6,618 bases of DNA from an uncultured Collinsella sp. (GTDB lineage: Bacteria; Actinomycetota; Coriobacteriia; Coriobacteriales; Coriobacteriaceae): positions 1 through 6,618 of the forward strand of contig URZN01000067.1 in assembly GCA_900552345.1 (NCBI GenBank), written 5' to 3'. Shown one piece after another: positions 1 through 5,999 of this stretch. The notes beneath the pieces are model-generated. The model ran no database searches. It was not told the origin of the DNA and saw only the letters and a list, made by a program, of their open reading frames with translations. The position numbers and the translations under genes are program-made. Numbering within the stretch: the first letter of the stretch is position 1; each line of letters opens with the position of its first letter.

Positions 1-2057
1 GAAACGAGCTGCCTTCCACCGAGATGTACATGTCTGGCCGTTCGCTGTTCTCGCTGACCATCGAGGCTGCCCGCCGCATTACCGAGCAGTTTGACGGTAA
101 GCTGCGCATCAGTTACTCCGGTGGCGCCACGGTCTACAACATTCGCGCCCTGTATGATGCCGGCATTTGGCCCGTCACCCTGGCGACCGACGTGCTCAAG
201 CCCGGTGGCTACGAGCGCTTTAGCCAGATGGCCGGCGAGTTTGCCGATCTGGCCGGCAAGCCGTTCGCGGGCGTCTCTCTCGACGCCGTGACCGCGATCC
301 AGACCGACTCGCTCACCAACCCGCTCTACAAGAAGCCGCTGCGCCCGCTGCCCGACCGCAAAGTCGCCGGCAAGAGCCCGCTTTCCGACTGCTTTACCAC
401 GCCGTGCCGCACGAGCTGCCCCATCCAGCAGGATATTCCCGCCTATCTGGCGGCTGTTGACGAGGGCCGCTACGAGGACGCACTCAACATCATCATCGAG
501 CGCAACGCCCTGCCGTTCATTACCGGCACCATCTGTCCGCATCCCTGCGGCCGTGCCTGCGAGCGTGCGTTCTACGAGCCCGAGGGCGCCCAGATTCGCG
601 CCAGCAAGCTCAAGGCCGCCCGCGAGGCCATGACCGCCGTGCTGCCCAAGCTGCGCGCCCAGGCCATCGCCAACGACGGCGAGCACAACGTTGCCGTTAT
701 CGGCGGCGGTCCGGCCGGACTGGCGACGGCGTTCTTCCTGACGCGTGCCGGCGTGCCCGTCACCATCTTTGAGGCCCGCGACTCGCTCGGCGGCGTGGTC
801 CGTCACGTGATCCCCGAGTTCCGTATCGCGAGCGACGATATCTCCCACGATGCCGAGCTCTGCCTGGCCTTTGGCGCCAAGGTTCAGCTTAACGCTCACG
901 TGGAGTCCATTGACGAACTCAAGGCCCAGGGCTTTACCGACGTGGTCGTGGCCACCGGCGCCTGGATGCCCGGCTCTGCGGGCTTGGGCGAGGGCGCCGA
1001 GCTCGACGTGCTGGAGTTCCTCGAGGCCGCCAAGAAGGGCGAGAAGCTCGAGCTGGGCGAGGACGTCGTAGTCATTGGCGCCGGCAACACCGCCATGGAT
1101 GCGGCCCGCGTGGCCAAGCGCCTGGCTGGTGTGAAGAACGTGCGCCTGGTGTATCGCCGCACCAAGAAGCAGATGCCCGCCGACGAGGAAGAGCTCGATC
1201 TTGCTCTTGCCGATGGCGTTGAGTTCTGCGAGCTGCTGGCGCCCAAGGCACTTAACGGCGCCGTGCTGACCTGCGATGTTATGGAGCTTGGCGAGCCGGA
1301 TGCAAGCGGCCGTCGCAGCCCTGTCGCCACGGGCGAGACCGTTGAGCTTCCCGCCACCACGGTGATCTGCGCCGTGGGCGAGGGCATCGATGCCAGCCTG
1401 TACGATGCCGCGGGCGTCGAGCACGACCGTCGCGGCCGCCTTGTCGCCACCTCCACCGGCGTCGAGGGCGTCTGGGCTGCAGGTGACTGCCGTCGCGGTC
1501 CTGCCACCGTGGTCGAGGCTATCGCCGACGCCGCCGAGGTCGCCCGTGCCATCGCCGGCGTTGACTTTAACAAGTACGCCGATTGCAACGAGCAGGCTGG
1601 CCGCGAGGACACCTGCTACGAGCGCAAGGGGTCGCTGTGCCGCGACAAGCGCAACTGCACCAAGACCCGCTGCCTGGGCTGCGGCTCGGTGTGCGAGGTC
1701 TGCTGCGACGTGTGCCCCAACCGCGCCAACGTGGCCATTAAGGTGCCGGGCCTGGCCAAGCATCAGGTCGTCCACGTCGACGGTATGTGCAACGAGTGCG
1801 GCAACTGCGCCGTGTTCTGCCCCTACCAGGAGGGCCGTCCCTACAAGGACAAGCTCACCCTGTTCTGGAGCGAGCAGGACATGGAGAACTCCGAGAACGA
1901 GGGCTTCCTGGCCGTGGACGAGGACCACTTTAAGGTCCGCGTCGCCGGCACGGTCCGCACCGTCTCGGTCGATGCCGTCAACACCGGTCTGCCCGAGGCC
2001 GTCCGCCTGACCATCAGGGCCGTGCGCGACAACTATTCGTACCTTCTTAAGAAATAG
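1..2057 (+). CDS. ygfK: YgfK-type FAD/NAD(P)H and iron-sulfur oxidoreductase (putative selenate reductase subunit), 5' partial
   Basis: This is the C-terminal part of a YgfK family protein. The reading frame is open to the window edge (first full codon at 3), so the ATG at 24 is internal; 684 residues are visible, against about 1030 in E. coli YgfK. Numbering from that ATG, residues 1-110 look like the end of the TIM-barrel (dihydroorotate dehydrogenase-like) domain. Residues 123-179 carry the GltD-type Fe-S pattern (C123, C128, C132, C171, C175, C179). A dinucleotide-binding GGGPAG motif is at 227-232, a second one (GAGNTAMD) at 352-359, and the FAD-contacting AAGDC at 485-489. The C-terminal cysteines C550, C553, C557, C560, C561 and C564 and the set C589, C592, C595, C599 followed by Pro indicate further [4Fe-4S] clusters. 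The family is a soluble electron-transfer flavoprotein linked genetically to selenium-dependent molybdenum hydroxylases and to anaerobic urate/purine breakdown; direct selenate reduction is not shown by sequence. It is first of three co-directional genes, 11 nt before the next. Confidence 0.9.
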   Translation, partial: NELPSTEMYMSGRSLFSLTIEAARRITEQFDGKLRISYSGGATVYNIRALYDAGIWPVTLATDVLKPGGYERFSQMAGEFADLAGKPFAGVSLDAVTAIQTDSLTNPLYKKPLRPLPDRKVAGKSPLSDCFTTPCRTSCPIQQDIPAYLAAVDEGRYEDALNIIIERNALPFITGTICPHPCGRACERAFYEPEGAQIRASKLKAAREAMTAVLPKLRAQAIANDGEHNVAVIGGGPAGLATAFFLTRAGVPVTIFEARDSLGGVVRHVIPEFRIASDDISHDAELCLAFGAKVQLNAHVESIDELKAQGFTDVVVATGAWMPGSAGLGEGAELDVLEFLEAAKKGEKLELGEDVVVIGAGNTAMDAARVAKRLAGVKNVRLVYRRTKKQMPADEEELDLALADGVEFCELLAPKALNGAVLTCDVMELGEPDASGRRSPVATGETVELPATTVICAVGEGIDASLYDAAGVEHDRRGRLVATSTGVEGVWAAGDCRRGPATVVEAIADAAEVARAIAGVDFNKYADCNEQAGREDTCYERKGSLCRDKRNCTKTRCLGCGSVCEVCCDVCPNRANVAIKVPGLAKHQVVHVDGMCNECGNCAVFCPYQEGRPYKDKLTLFWSEQDMENSENEGFLAVDEDHFKVRVAGTVRTVSVDAVNTGLPEAVRLTIRAVRDNYSYLLKK

Positions 2058-2068
2058 GCGAGTCTCTT

Positions 2069-2548
2069 ATGGCCAAATCCATTCAACATCACGTGGCCTA
2101 CGTTGCCTGTGGAAGCGGCTGTGCTTCCGCAGGCGGCGACGCCCGCTGCAGCGAAGGCTGCATTGGCTGTGGCGCCTGCGTTACGGCCTGCCCCCACGGT
2201 GCCATCGCGCTGGTCGACGGCGTCGCCCGTGTGGACCGCTCCAAGTGCACGGGCTGTGGCCTGTGCGGCATGGCGTGCCCGCAGCGCGTGATTGCCTTCG
2301 TTCCCGGCTACCAGAACATCCTGGTGCGCTGCAACAACACCGATAAGGGCGCCATTGCGCGCAAGATCTGCGACACCAGCTGCATCGGTTGCGGCATGTG
2401 CGCTAAAAAGTGCCCCGCCGGCGCTATCCGCATCGAGGACAACTGCGCCCATATCGACGGCGCGGACTGCCTGTCGTGCGGCATGTGCGCCGTCGTCTGC
2501 CCGCATGGCGCTATCCACGACCGCACCGGCATCGCCGCCGGCGTGTAG
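2069..2548 (+). CDS. Soluble RnfB-like polyferredoxin with four [4Fe-4S] motifs
   Basis: This 159-residue cysteine-rich protein carries four CxxCxxCxxxCP-type motifs: C31/34/37/41, C60/63/66/70, C105/108/111/115 and C134/137/140/144, so it can hold up to four [4Fe-4S] clusters. Further cysteines at 14, 18, 27, 88, 101 and 126 may be structural or bind metal. Several stretches resemble the C-terminal ferredoxin part of RnfB (VAYVAC near the start; VRCNNTDKGAIARKIC at 86-101, leading into CIGCGMCAKKCPAGAI), but the membrane anchor and the N-terminal cluster domain of RnfB are absent, so it should be cytoplasmic. The ATG is preceded by a weak purine-rich site (AGGCGAG, 2056-2062) overlapping the ygfK stop, which supports translational linkage. 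Lying between ygfK and the molybdenum hydroxylase, it probably carries electrons between them (inference from context). No recognised gene symbol. Confidence 0.88.
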   Translation: MAKSIQHHVAYVACGSGCASAGGDARCSEGCIGCGACVTACPHGAIALVDGVARVDRSKCTGCGLCGMACPQRVIAFVPGYQNILVRCNNTDKGAIARKICDTSCIGCGMCAKKCPAGAIRIEDNCAHIDGADCLSCGMCAVVCPHGAIHDRTGIAAGV

Positions 2549-2553
2549 AAGGG
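2548..2553 (+). promoter_or_regulatory. Ribosome binding site of the xanthine dehydrogenase gene
   Basis: GAAGGG starts on the last base of the ferredoxin stop codon and ends 7 nt before the ATG at 2561. It fixes the start choice for the dehydrogenase and shows that the two genes are translated from one message, with no room for a separate promoter. Confidence 0.7.
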
Positions 2554-2560
2554 AATCACC

Positions 2561-5338
2561 ATGGCACAGGAATTCACTTTTACCGTTAACGGCGTCGAGC
2601 GCACGACGACCCAAAACAAACCGCTGCTGCGCTACCTGCGCGACGACCTGCACATTCACTCCGCCAAGGACGGCTGCTCCGAGGGCGCGTGCGGTACCTG
2701 CACCATCCACGTGGACGGTGCGGCCGTCAAGGCCTGCGTACTGACCACCGCTCTTGCCGCCGGCCGCAACATCGTGACCGTCGAGGGCCTGCCCGAGGAC
2801 GTGCGCGAGGCCTTTGTGTACGCCTTTGGCGCCGTGGGCGCCGTGCAGTGCGGCTTTTGCATCCCTGGTATGGTCATGGCGGGTGCGGCGCTCATCGCCG
2901 AGGACCCCGAGCCCACCGAGGAGCAGATTAAGTACGCCATTCGCGGTAACGTCTGCCGCTGCACCGGCTACAAGAAGATTATTGAGGGCATTTCGCTGGC
3001 AGCCGCGGTGCTCCGCGGCGAAAAACAGATCGACGAGGACTTGGAGCGCGGCGACGACTACGGCGTGGGCAAGCGCGCCTTCCGTATTGACGTGCGCAAG
3101 AAGGTGCTCGGCGAGGGCAAGTATCCCGACGACATCGACGAGCTCGATCAGCCGGGCCTGACCTACGCCAGCGCCGTGCGCTCCAAGTATCCGCGCGCCC
3201 GCGTGCTCTCCATCGATACCTCCAAGGCCGAGGCCCTGCCCGGTGTGGTGGGCATCCTGCGCGCCGAGGACGTGCCGGTCAACCAGGTCGGCCACCTTAT
3301 CCAGGACTGGGACGTCATGATCGCTCAGGGCGATATCACCCGCTGCGTGGGCGATGCCATCGTGCTGGTGGTTGCCGAGGACGAGGCGACGCTCGAGAAG
3401 GCCAAGAAGCTCGTAAAGATTGATTACGAGCCGCTGGAGCCCGTGCGTAACATTGTCGAGGCCAAGGCGGCCGACGCCCCGCGCCTGCACGACAGTTTTT
3501 TTGCCTTTGGCAACACGGTGGAGCTCAAGGACAACGTGTGCCAGAGCCGCCATGTGACGCGCGGCGACGCCGCCAAGGCGCTGGCGGAGAGCGCGTTTAC
3601 CGTGACACAGCGCTTTACCACACCCTTTACCGAGCATGCCTTCTTGGAGCCCGAGTGCGCCGTCGCCTTCCCGTACAAGAACGGCGTCAAGGTGCAGTCG
3701 ACCGACCAGGGCGCCTACGATACGCGCAAAGAGTGCGCCCACATGTTTGGCTGGGATAGCGAACCCGAGCGTGTGGTCGTCGAGACCATGCTCGTGGGCG
3801 GCGGCTTTGGCGGCAAGGAGGACGTGTCCATCCAACACCTGGCCGCGCTTGCCGCATATAAGCTCCAGCGTCCTGTGAAGTGCAAGCTCACTCGTGCCGA
3901 GTCGCTTGCATTCCATCCCAAGCGCCACGCCATGGACGGTACCTTTACACTGGGTTGCGACGCCGAGGGCAACTTTACCGGTCTGGATTGCGAGATCAAC
4001 TTTGACACCGGCGCCTACGCGTCGCTGTGCGGCCCGGTGCTCGAGCGCGCCTGCACGCATGCCGTCGGCCCCTACAAGTACCAGAACACCGACATTCGCG
4101 GTTATGGCTACTACACCAACAACCCGCCCGCCGGCGCGTACCGCGGCTTTGGCGTTTGCCAGTCCGAGTTTGCGCTCGAGAGCCTGATCGACCTGCTGGC
4201 AGAGAAGGTCGGCCTGGATCCGTGGGAGATTCGCTACCGCAACGCCATCGAGCCGGGCGAGGTTTTGCCCAACGGCCAGATTGCCGACTGCTCCACGGCG
4301 CTGAAGGAGACACTGCTCGAGGTCAAGGATGCCTACTATGCGCATCCCGGACACGCCGGTATCGCCTGCGCTATGAAGAACGCCGGCGTGGGCGTGGGCC
4401 TGCCCGATGCCGGCCGCTGCAAGATTCGCATCGAGAATGGCGTGGCCGTGGTCTATGCCGCCACGTCCGACATCGGCCAGGGCTGCAATACCGTCTTTTT
4501 GCAGGACGTTGCCGAAGCATGCGGCCTGCCGCTGAGCTGCATCGCCAACGGCGAGTGCTCCACCGAGAACGCTCCCGACTCCGGCACCACGTCTGGCTCG
4601 CGTCAGACGGTCGTGACCGGCGAGGCCGTACGCGGTGCTGCCTTCCTGCTGCGCGACGCCATGCTTGACGTCGAGGCCGGCAAGCATGCACCCGATGCCC
4701 CTGTGAGCGCGCATGGCGACGGCGTCAAGATCGAGTACGACGACGGTCGCGCCTATCAGCTGCGCACGCAGGAACTCGTCGCCGGCCAGGGCATGCATCC
4801 CCAGGATCCCGCGACCGCCATCAAGGCGCTCGAGGGATGCGAGTTTGGCTACGTGTACCTGGAGCCGACCGACAAGCTGGGTGCGGATGTTCCCAACCCC
4901 AAGAGCCACATCTGCTACGGCTTTGCCACACATGTGGTTATTTTGGACGACGACGGCCGCGTGAGCGAGGTCTATGCCGCGCACGATTCCGGCAAGGTGG
5001 TCAACCCCATCTCCATCCAGGGTCAGATCGAAGGCGGCGTGCTCATGGGTATGGGCTATGCGCTTACCGAGGATTGGCCGCTCAAGGACTGCGTGCCCCA
5101 GGCAAGGTACGGTACGCTCGGGCTGTTCCGTGCGCCCGAGATTCCGGATATCCACGCCATCTACGTGGAGAAGGACGAGCTGCTGCCTGTGGCATATGGC
5201 GGCAAGGGCATCGGCGAGATCGCAACGATCCCCACGGCGCCCGCCGTGCAGAACGCCTACCGCGCGTTTGACGGCAAGCTGCGTCCAAATCTGCCCATGG
5301 TGGATACGCCCTACAGCCGCGCCCGTCACCGCGGGTAG
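2561..5338 (+). CDS. Fused [2Fe-2S]/molybdopterin xanthine dehydrogenase, selenium-dependent type
   Basis: This is a 925-residue molybdenum hydroxylase of the xanthine oxidase family. Residues 1-80 are a plant-type [2Fe-2S] ferredoxin domain (C39, C44, C47, C59). Residues 90-160 are the second helical [2Fe-2S] domain (C97, C100, C132, C134). From about 170 come the aldehyde oxidase/xanthine dehydrogenase a/b domain and the molybdopterin-binding domains: GGGFGGKED at 413-421, LERA at 494-497, AYRGFG at 526-531, TSDIGQG at 635-641, GTTSGSRQ at 675-682 and GKGIGE at 881-886. E420, R496 and E886 align by local motif with bovine xanthine oxidase Glu802, Arg880 and Glu1261, which favours a purine substrate. 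There is no FAD (CoxM-like) domain, so electrons must leave through a partner, probably the upstream ferredoxin and YgfK. The fusion order and C-terminal motifs match the selenium-dependent xanthine dehydrogenase group, in which selenium is a labile cofactor ligand rather than selenocysteine; the maturation genes are not in the window. XdhD (selenate reductase Mo subunit) is the main alternative name. Confidence 0.9.
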   Translation: MAQEFTFTVNGVERTTTQNKPLLRYLRDDLHIHSAKDGCSEGACGTCTIHVDGAAVKACVLTTALAAGRNIVTVEGLPEDVREAFVYAFGAVGAVQCGFCIPGMVMAGAALIAEDPEPTEEQIKYAIRGNVCRCTGYKKIIEGISLAAAVLRGEKQIDEDLERGDDYGVGKRAFRIDVRKKVLGEGKYPDDIDELDQPGLTYASAVRSKYPRARVLSIDTSKAEALPGVVGILRAEDVPVNQVGHLIQDWDVMIAQGDITRCVGDAIVLVVAEDEATLEKAKKLVKIDYEPLEPVRNIVEAKAADAPRLHDSFFAFGNTVELKDNVCQSRHVTRGDAAKALAESAFTVTQRFTTPFTEHAFLEPECAVAFPYKNGVKVQSTDQGAYDTRKECAHMFGWDSEPERVVVETMLVGGGFGGKEDVSIQHLAALAAYKLQRPVKCKLTRAESLAFHPKRHAMDGTFTLGCDAEGNFTGLDCEINFDTGAYASLCGPVLERACTHAVGPYKYQNTDIRGYGYYTNNPPAGAYRGFGVCQSEFALESLIDLLAEKVGLDPWEIRYRNAIEPGEVLPNGQIADCSTALKETLLEVKDAYYAHPGHAGIACAMKNAGVGVGLPDAGRCKIRIENGVAVVYAATSDIGQGCNTVFLQDVAEACGLPLSCIANGECSTENAPDSGTTSGSRQTVVTGEAVRGAAFLLRDAMLDVEAGKHAPDAPVSAHGDGVKIEYDDGRAYQLRTQELVAGQGMHPQDPATAIKALEGCEFGYVYLEPTDKLGADVPNPKSHICYGFATHVVILDDDGRVSEVYAAHDSGKVVNPISIQGQIEGGVLMGMGYALTEDWPLKDCVPQARYGTLGLFRAPEIPDIHAIYVEKDELLPVAYGGKGIGEIATIPTAPAVQNAYRAFDGKLRPNLPMVDTPYSRARHRG

Positions 5339-5344
5339 GGTAGG

Positions 5345-5378
5345 GTGCGGACAGCCATTGTTGACGGGCTGTTCGCAC
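5345..5378 (+). other. Stable hairpin just after the xanthine dehydrogenase stop codon
   Basis: GTGCGGACAGCC (5345-5356) pairs with GGCTGTTCGCAC (5367-5378) over 12 bp, with one G-U wobble and a 10-nt loop. It begins 7 nt after the stop codon and is not followed by a T-run, so it is not a classical terminator. It may protect the mRNA 3' end or cause pausing ahead of the real terminator 30 nt further on. Confidence 0.55.
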
Positions 5379-5407
5379 TGAGCATCAACTACATACGCTG
5401 CGCCTTT

Positions 5408-5439
5408 GGCCCCAGCTCCATCGCGAGCCGGGGCCTTTT
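5408..5439 (+). terminator. Rho-independent terminator of the ygfK-ferredoxin-xdh operon
   Basis: GGCCCC (5408-5413) pairs with GGGGCC (5430-5435). Inside it GCTC (5415-5418) pairs with GAGC (5425-5428) across an A/C mismatch, closing a CATCGC loop, and TTTT follows at 5436-5439. Its position 70 nt past the stop of the last operon gene fits transcription ending here. Confidence 0.85.
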
Positions 5440-5448
5440 GCTTGGAGC

Positions 5449-5741
5449 GGAAACTACGTCCCGGAATTGGCGCTCAGAATGGGATGCACTTTCCGGTAGA
5501 GCCTCTGGCGGAAAGCGTGCCCCGGAATTCGGCTCCAGAGTGGGATGCGCTTTCCGGTTGGAGCTTCAAATGGAAAGTGCATCCCGGAATCCGCGCCTGG
5601 AATGGGATGCGCTTTCCGGAACAGCCCTCAACCGGAAGCTGCGTCCCAGTATTTCGCTTCAGGGTGGGATGCCGTTTCCGGCTGAACCCTCAGGCGGAAA
5701 GTTCATCCCAGAATTGACGCTCAGAGTGGGACACGGTTTCC
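5449..5741 (+). repeat. Array block A: units 1-5, forward orientation
   Basis: Units 1-5 share a directional loop with approximate consensus RGAATTGRCGCTCAGAGT (best seen at 5463-5480 and 5710-5727), which defines this orientation as forward. The linkers after them follow a loose GGnnnnAGCCTCA pattern. Arm pairing is good in units 2, 3 and 4 (unit 3 is nearly perfect, with one wobble) and weakest in unit 5. Confidence 0.75.
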
Positions 5742-5756
5742 GGATAGAACCTCAGC

Positions 5757-5926
5757 GGAAACTGCGTCCCAGTTTGAGCGTCTATTCCGGGATGCAGTTT
5801 CCGCTGAAGGACTCAACCGGAAAGCCTGTCCCATTCTGAGACGGGATTCCGGGGCACGCTTTCCGCTAGGCCCGCCATCCGGAAAGTGCATCCCGTTTTG
5901 AGCGTCCAGACTGGGACGCGCTTTCC
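5757..5926 (-). repeat. Array block B: units 6-8, inverted orientation
   Basis: The loops of units 6-8 read as the reverse complement of the block A loop (TTTGAGCGTC in units 6 and 8, ATTCTGAG in unit 7). The reverse complement of unit 6 matches unit 1 at 38 of 46 positions by hand alignment. A 21-nt segment at 5846-5866 is the exact reverse complement of 5508-5528 in unit 2. Unit 8 is the least clear case, but its left arm is the exact reverse complement of the right arm of unit 1. Confidence 0.7.
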
Positions 5927-5942
5927 GTTGGCGTGGCCGTTG

Positions 5943-5976
5943 GGAAAACGCGGCCCAGATAGGGGGGATGCGATCC
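5943..5976. repeat. Degenerate ninth repeat unit
   Basis: GGAAAACGCGGCCC starts exactly 62 nt after unit 8 and resembles a left arm. The expected right arm at 5975 is missing; a shortened GGGATGCGATCC appears at 5965-5976, leaving an 8-nt loop. This looks like a decayed or truncated end unit. The remaining bases to the stop codon at 6000 show nothing I can name, and no clear T-tailed terminator for the minus-strand gene. Confidence 0.5.
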
Positions 5977-5999
5977 GGCGATGCGCGGCCTAGCAGCTC

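Larger units (their letters stand above)
5449..5926. repeat. Array of eight diverged palindromic units, period 61-62 bp
   Basis: Each unit has the form GGAAA-N4-RYCCC, 18 nt, GGGRY-N4-TTTCC. Left arms start at 5449, 5510, 5572, 5634, 5696, 5757, 5819 and 5881 (unit 4 reads GGAAG); right arms start at 5481, 5542, 5604, 5666, 5728, 5789, 5851 and 5913. All arms are 14 nt and all loops exactly 18 nt; the stretches between units are 15 or 16 nt. The two arms of a unit are largely complementary, so each can fold as a hairpin or act as a pair of inverted protein sites. The middle of the arms, the loops and the linkers vary considerably, yet there is no insertion or deletion inside any unit. The array fills the gap between two convergent genes, after the operon terminator. 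It is not coding: 62 is not a multiple of 3, so any translated repeat changes frame from unit to unit. Family unknown to me; REP/BIME-like elements are the nearest analogy. Confidence 0.9.

Noticed and set aside
24..26. ATG at 24 as the start of the first gene
   Set aside because: The frame continues upstream to the window edge with residues (NELPSTE) that continue the YgfK-like sequence, and no ribosome site precedes this ATG.
896..1612. 238-codon minus-strand frame within ygfK
   Set aside because: Low-complexity Ser/Ala/Thr-rich shadow of the conserved nucleotide-binding domains on the other strand.
3496..3502. Run of seven T in the dehydrogenase gene as a possible slippage site
   Set aside because: It encodes Ser-Phe-Phe in a continuous conserved frame, and nothing in the sequence suggests programmed frameshifting or phase variation.
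2033..5329. 1098-codon open frame on the minus strand, antisense to the ferredoxin and dehydrogenase genes
   Set aside because: The sense strand has unmistakable conserved enzymes over the whole stretch. Strong GC-rich codon bias removes stop codons from the antisense frame, and its His/Ala/Gly/Val-rich translation shows no domain.
5345..5839. Open frames of 164 and 103 codons through the repeat array
   Set aside because: The repeat period (61-62) is not a multiple of three, so the same DNA repeat is read in a different frame in each unit, giving alternating peptide motifs. The frames begin in or next to the operon's terminator region and have no credible ribosome site.
5449..5926. CRISPR array
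   Set aside because: The repeated elements are 14 nt, diverged and alternate in orientation, and the intervening stretches are related to each other rather than unique; no cas gene is present.
5449..5926. Integron attC array or transposon ends
   Set aside because: No cassettes lie between units, no integrase or transposase is in view, and no target-site duplication can be seen around the block.
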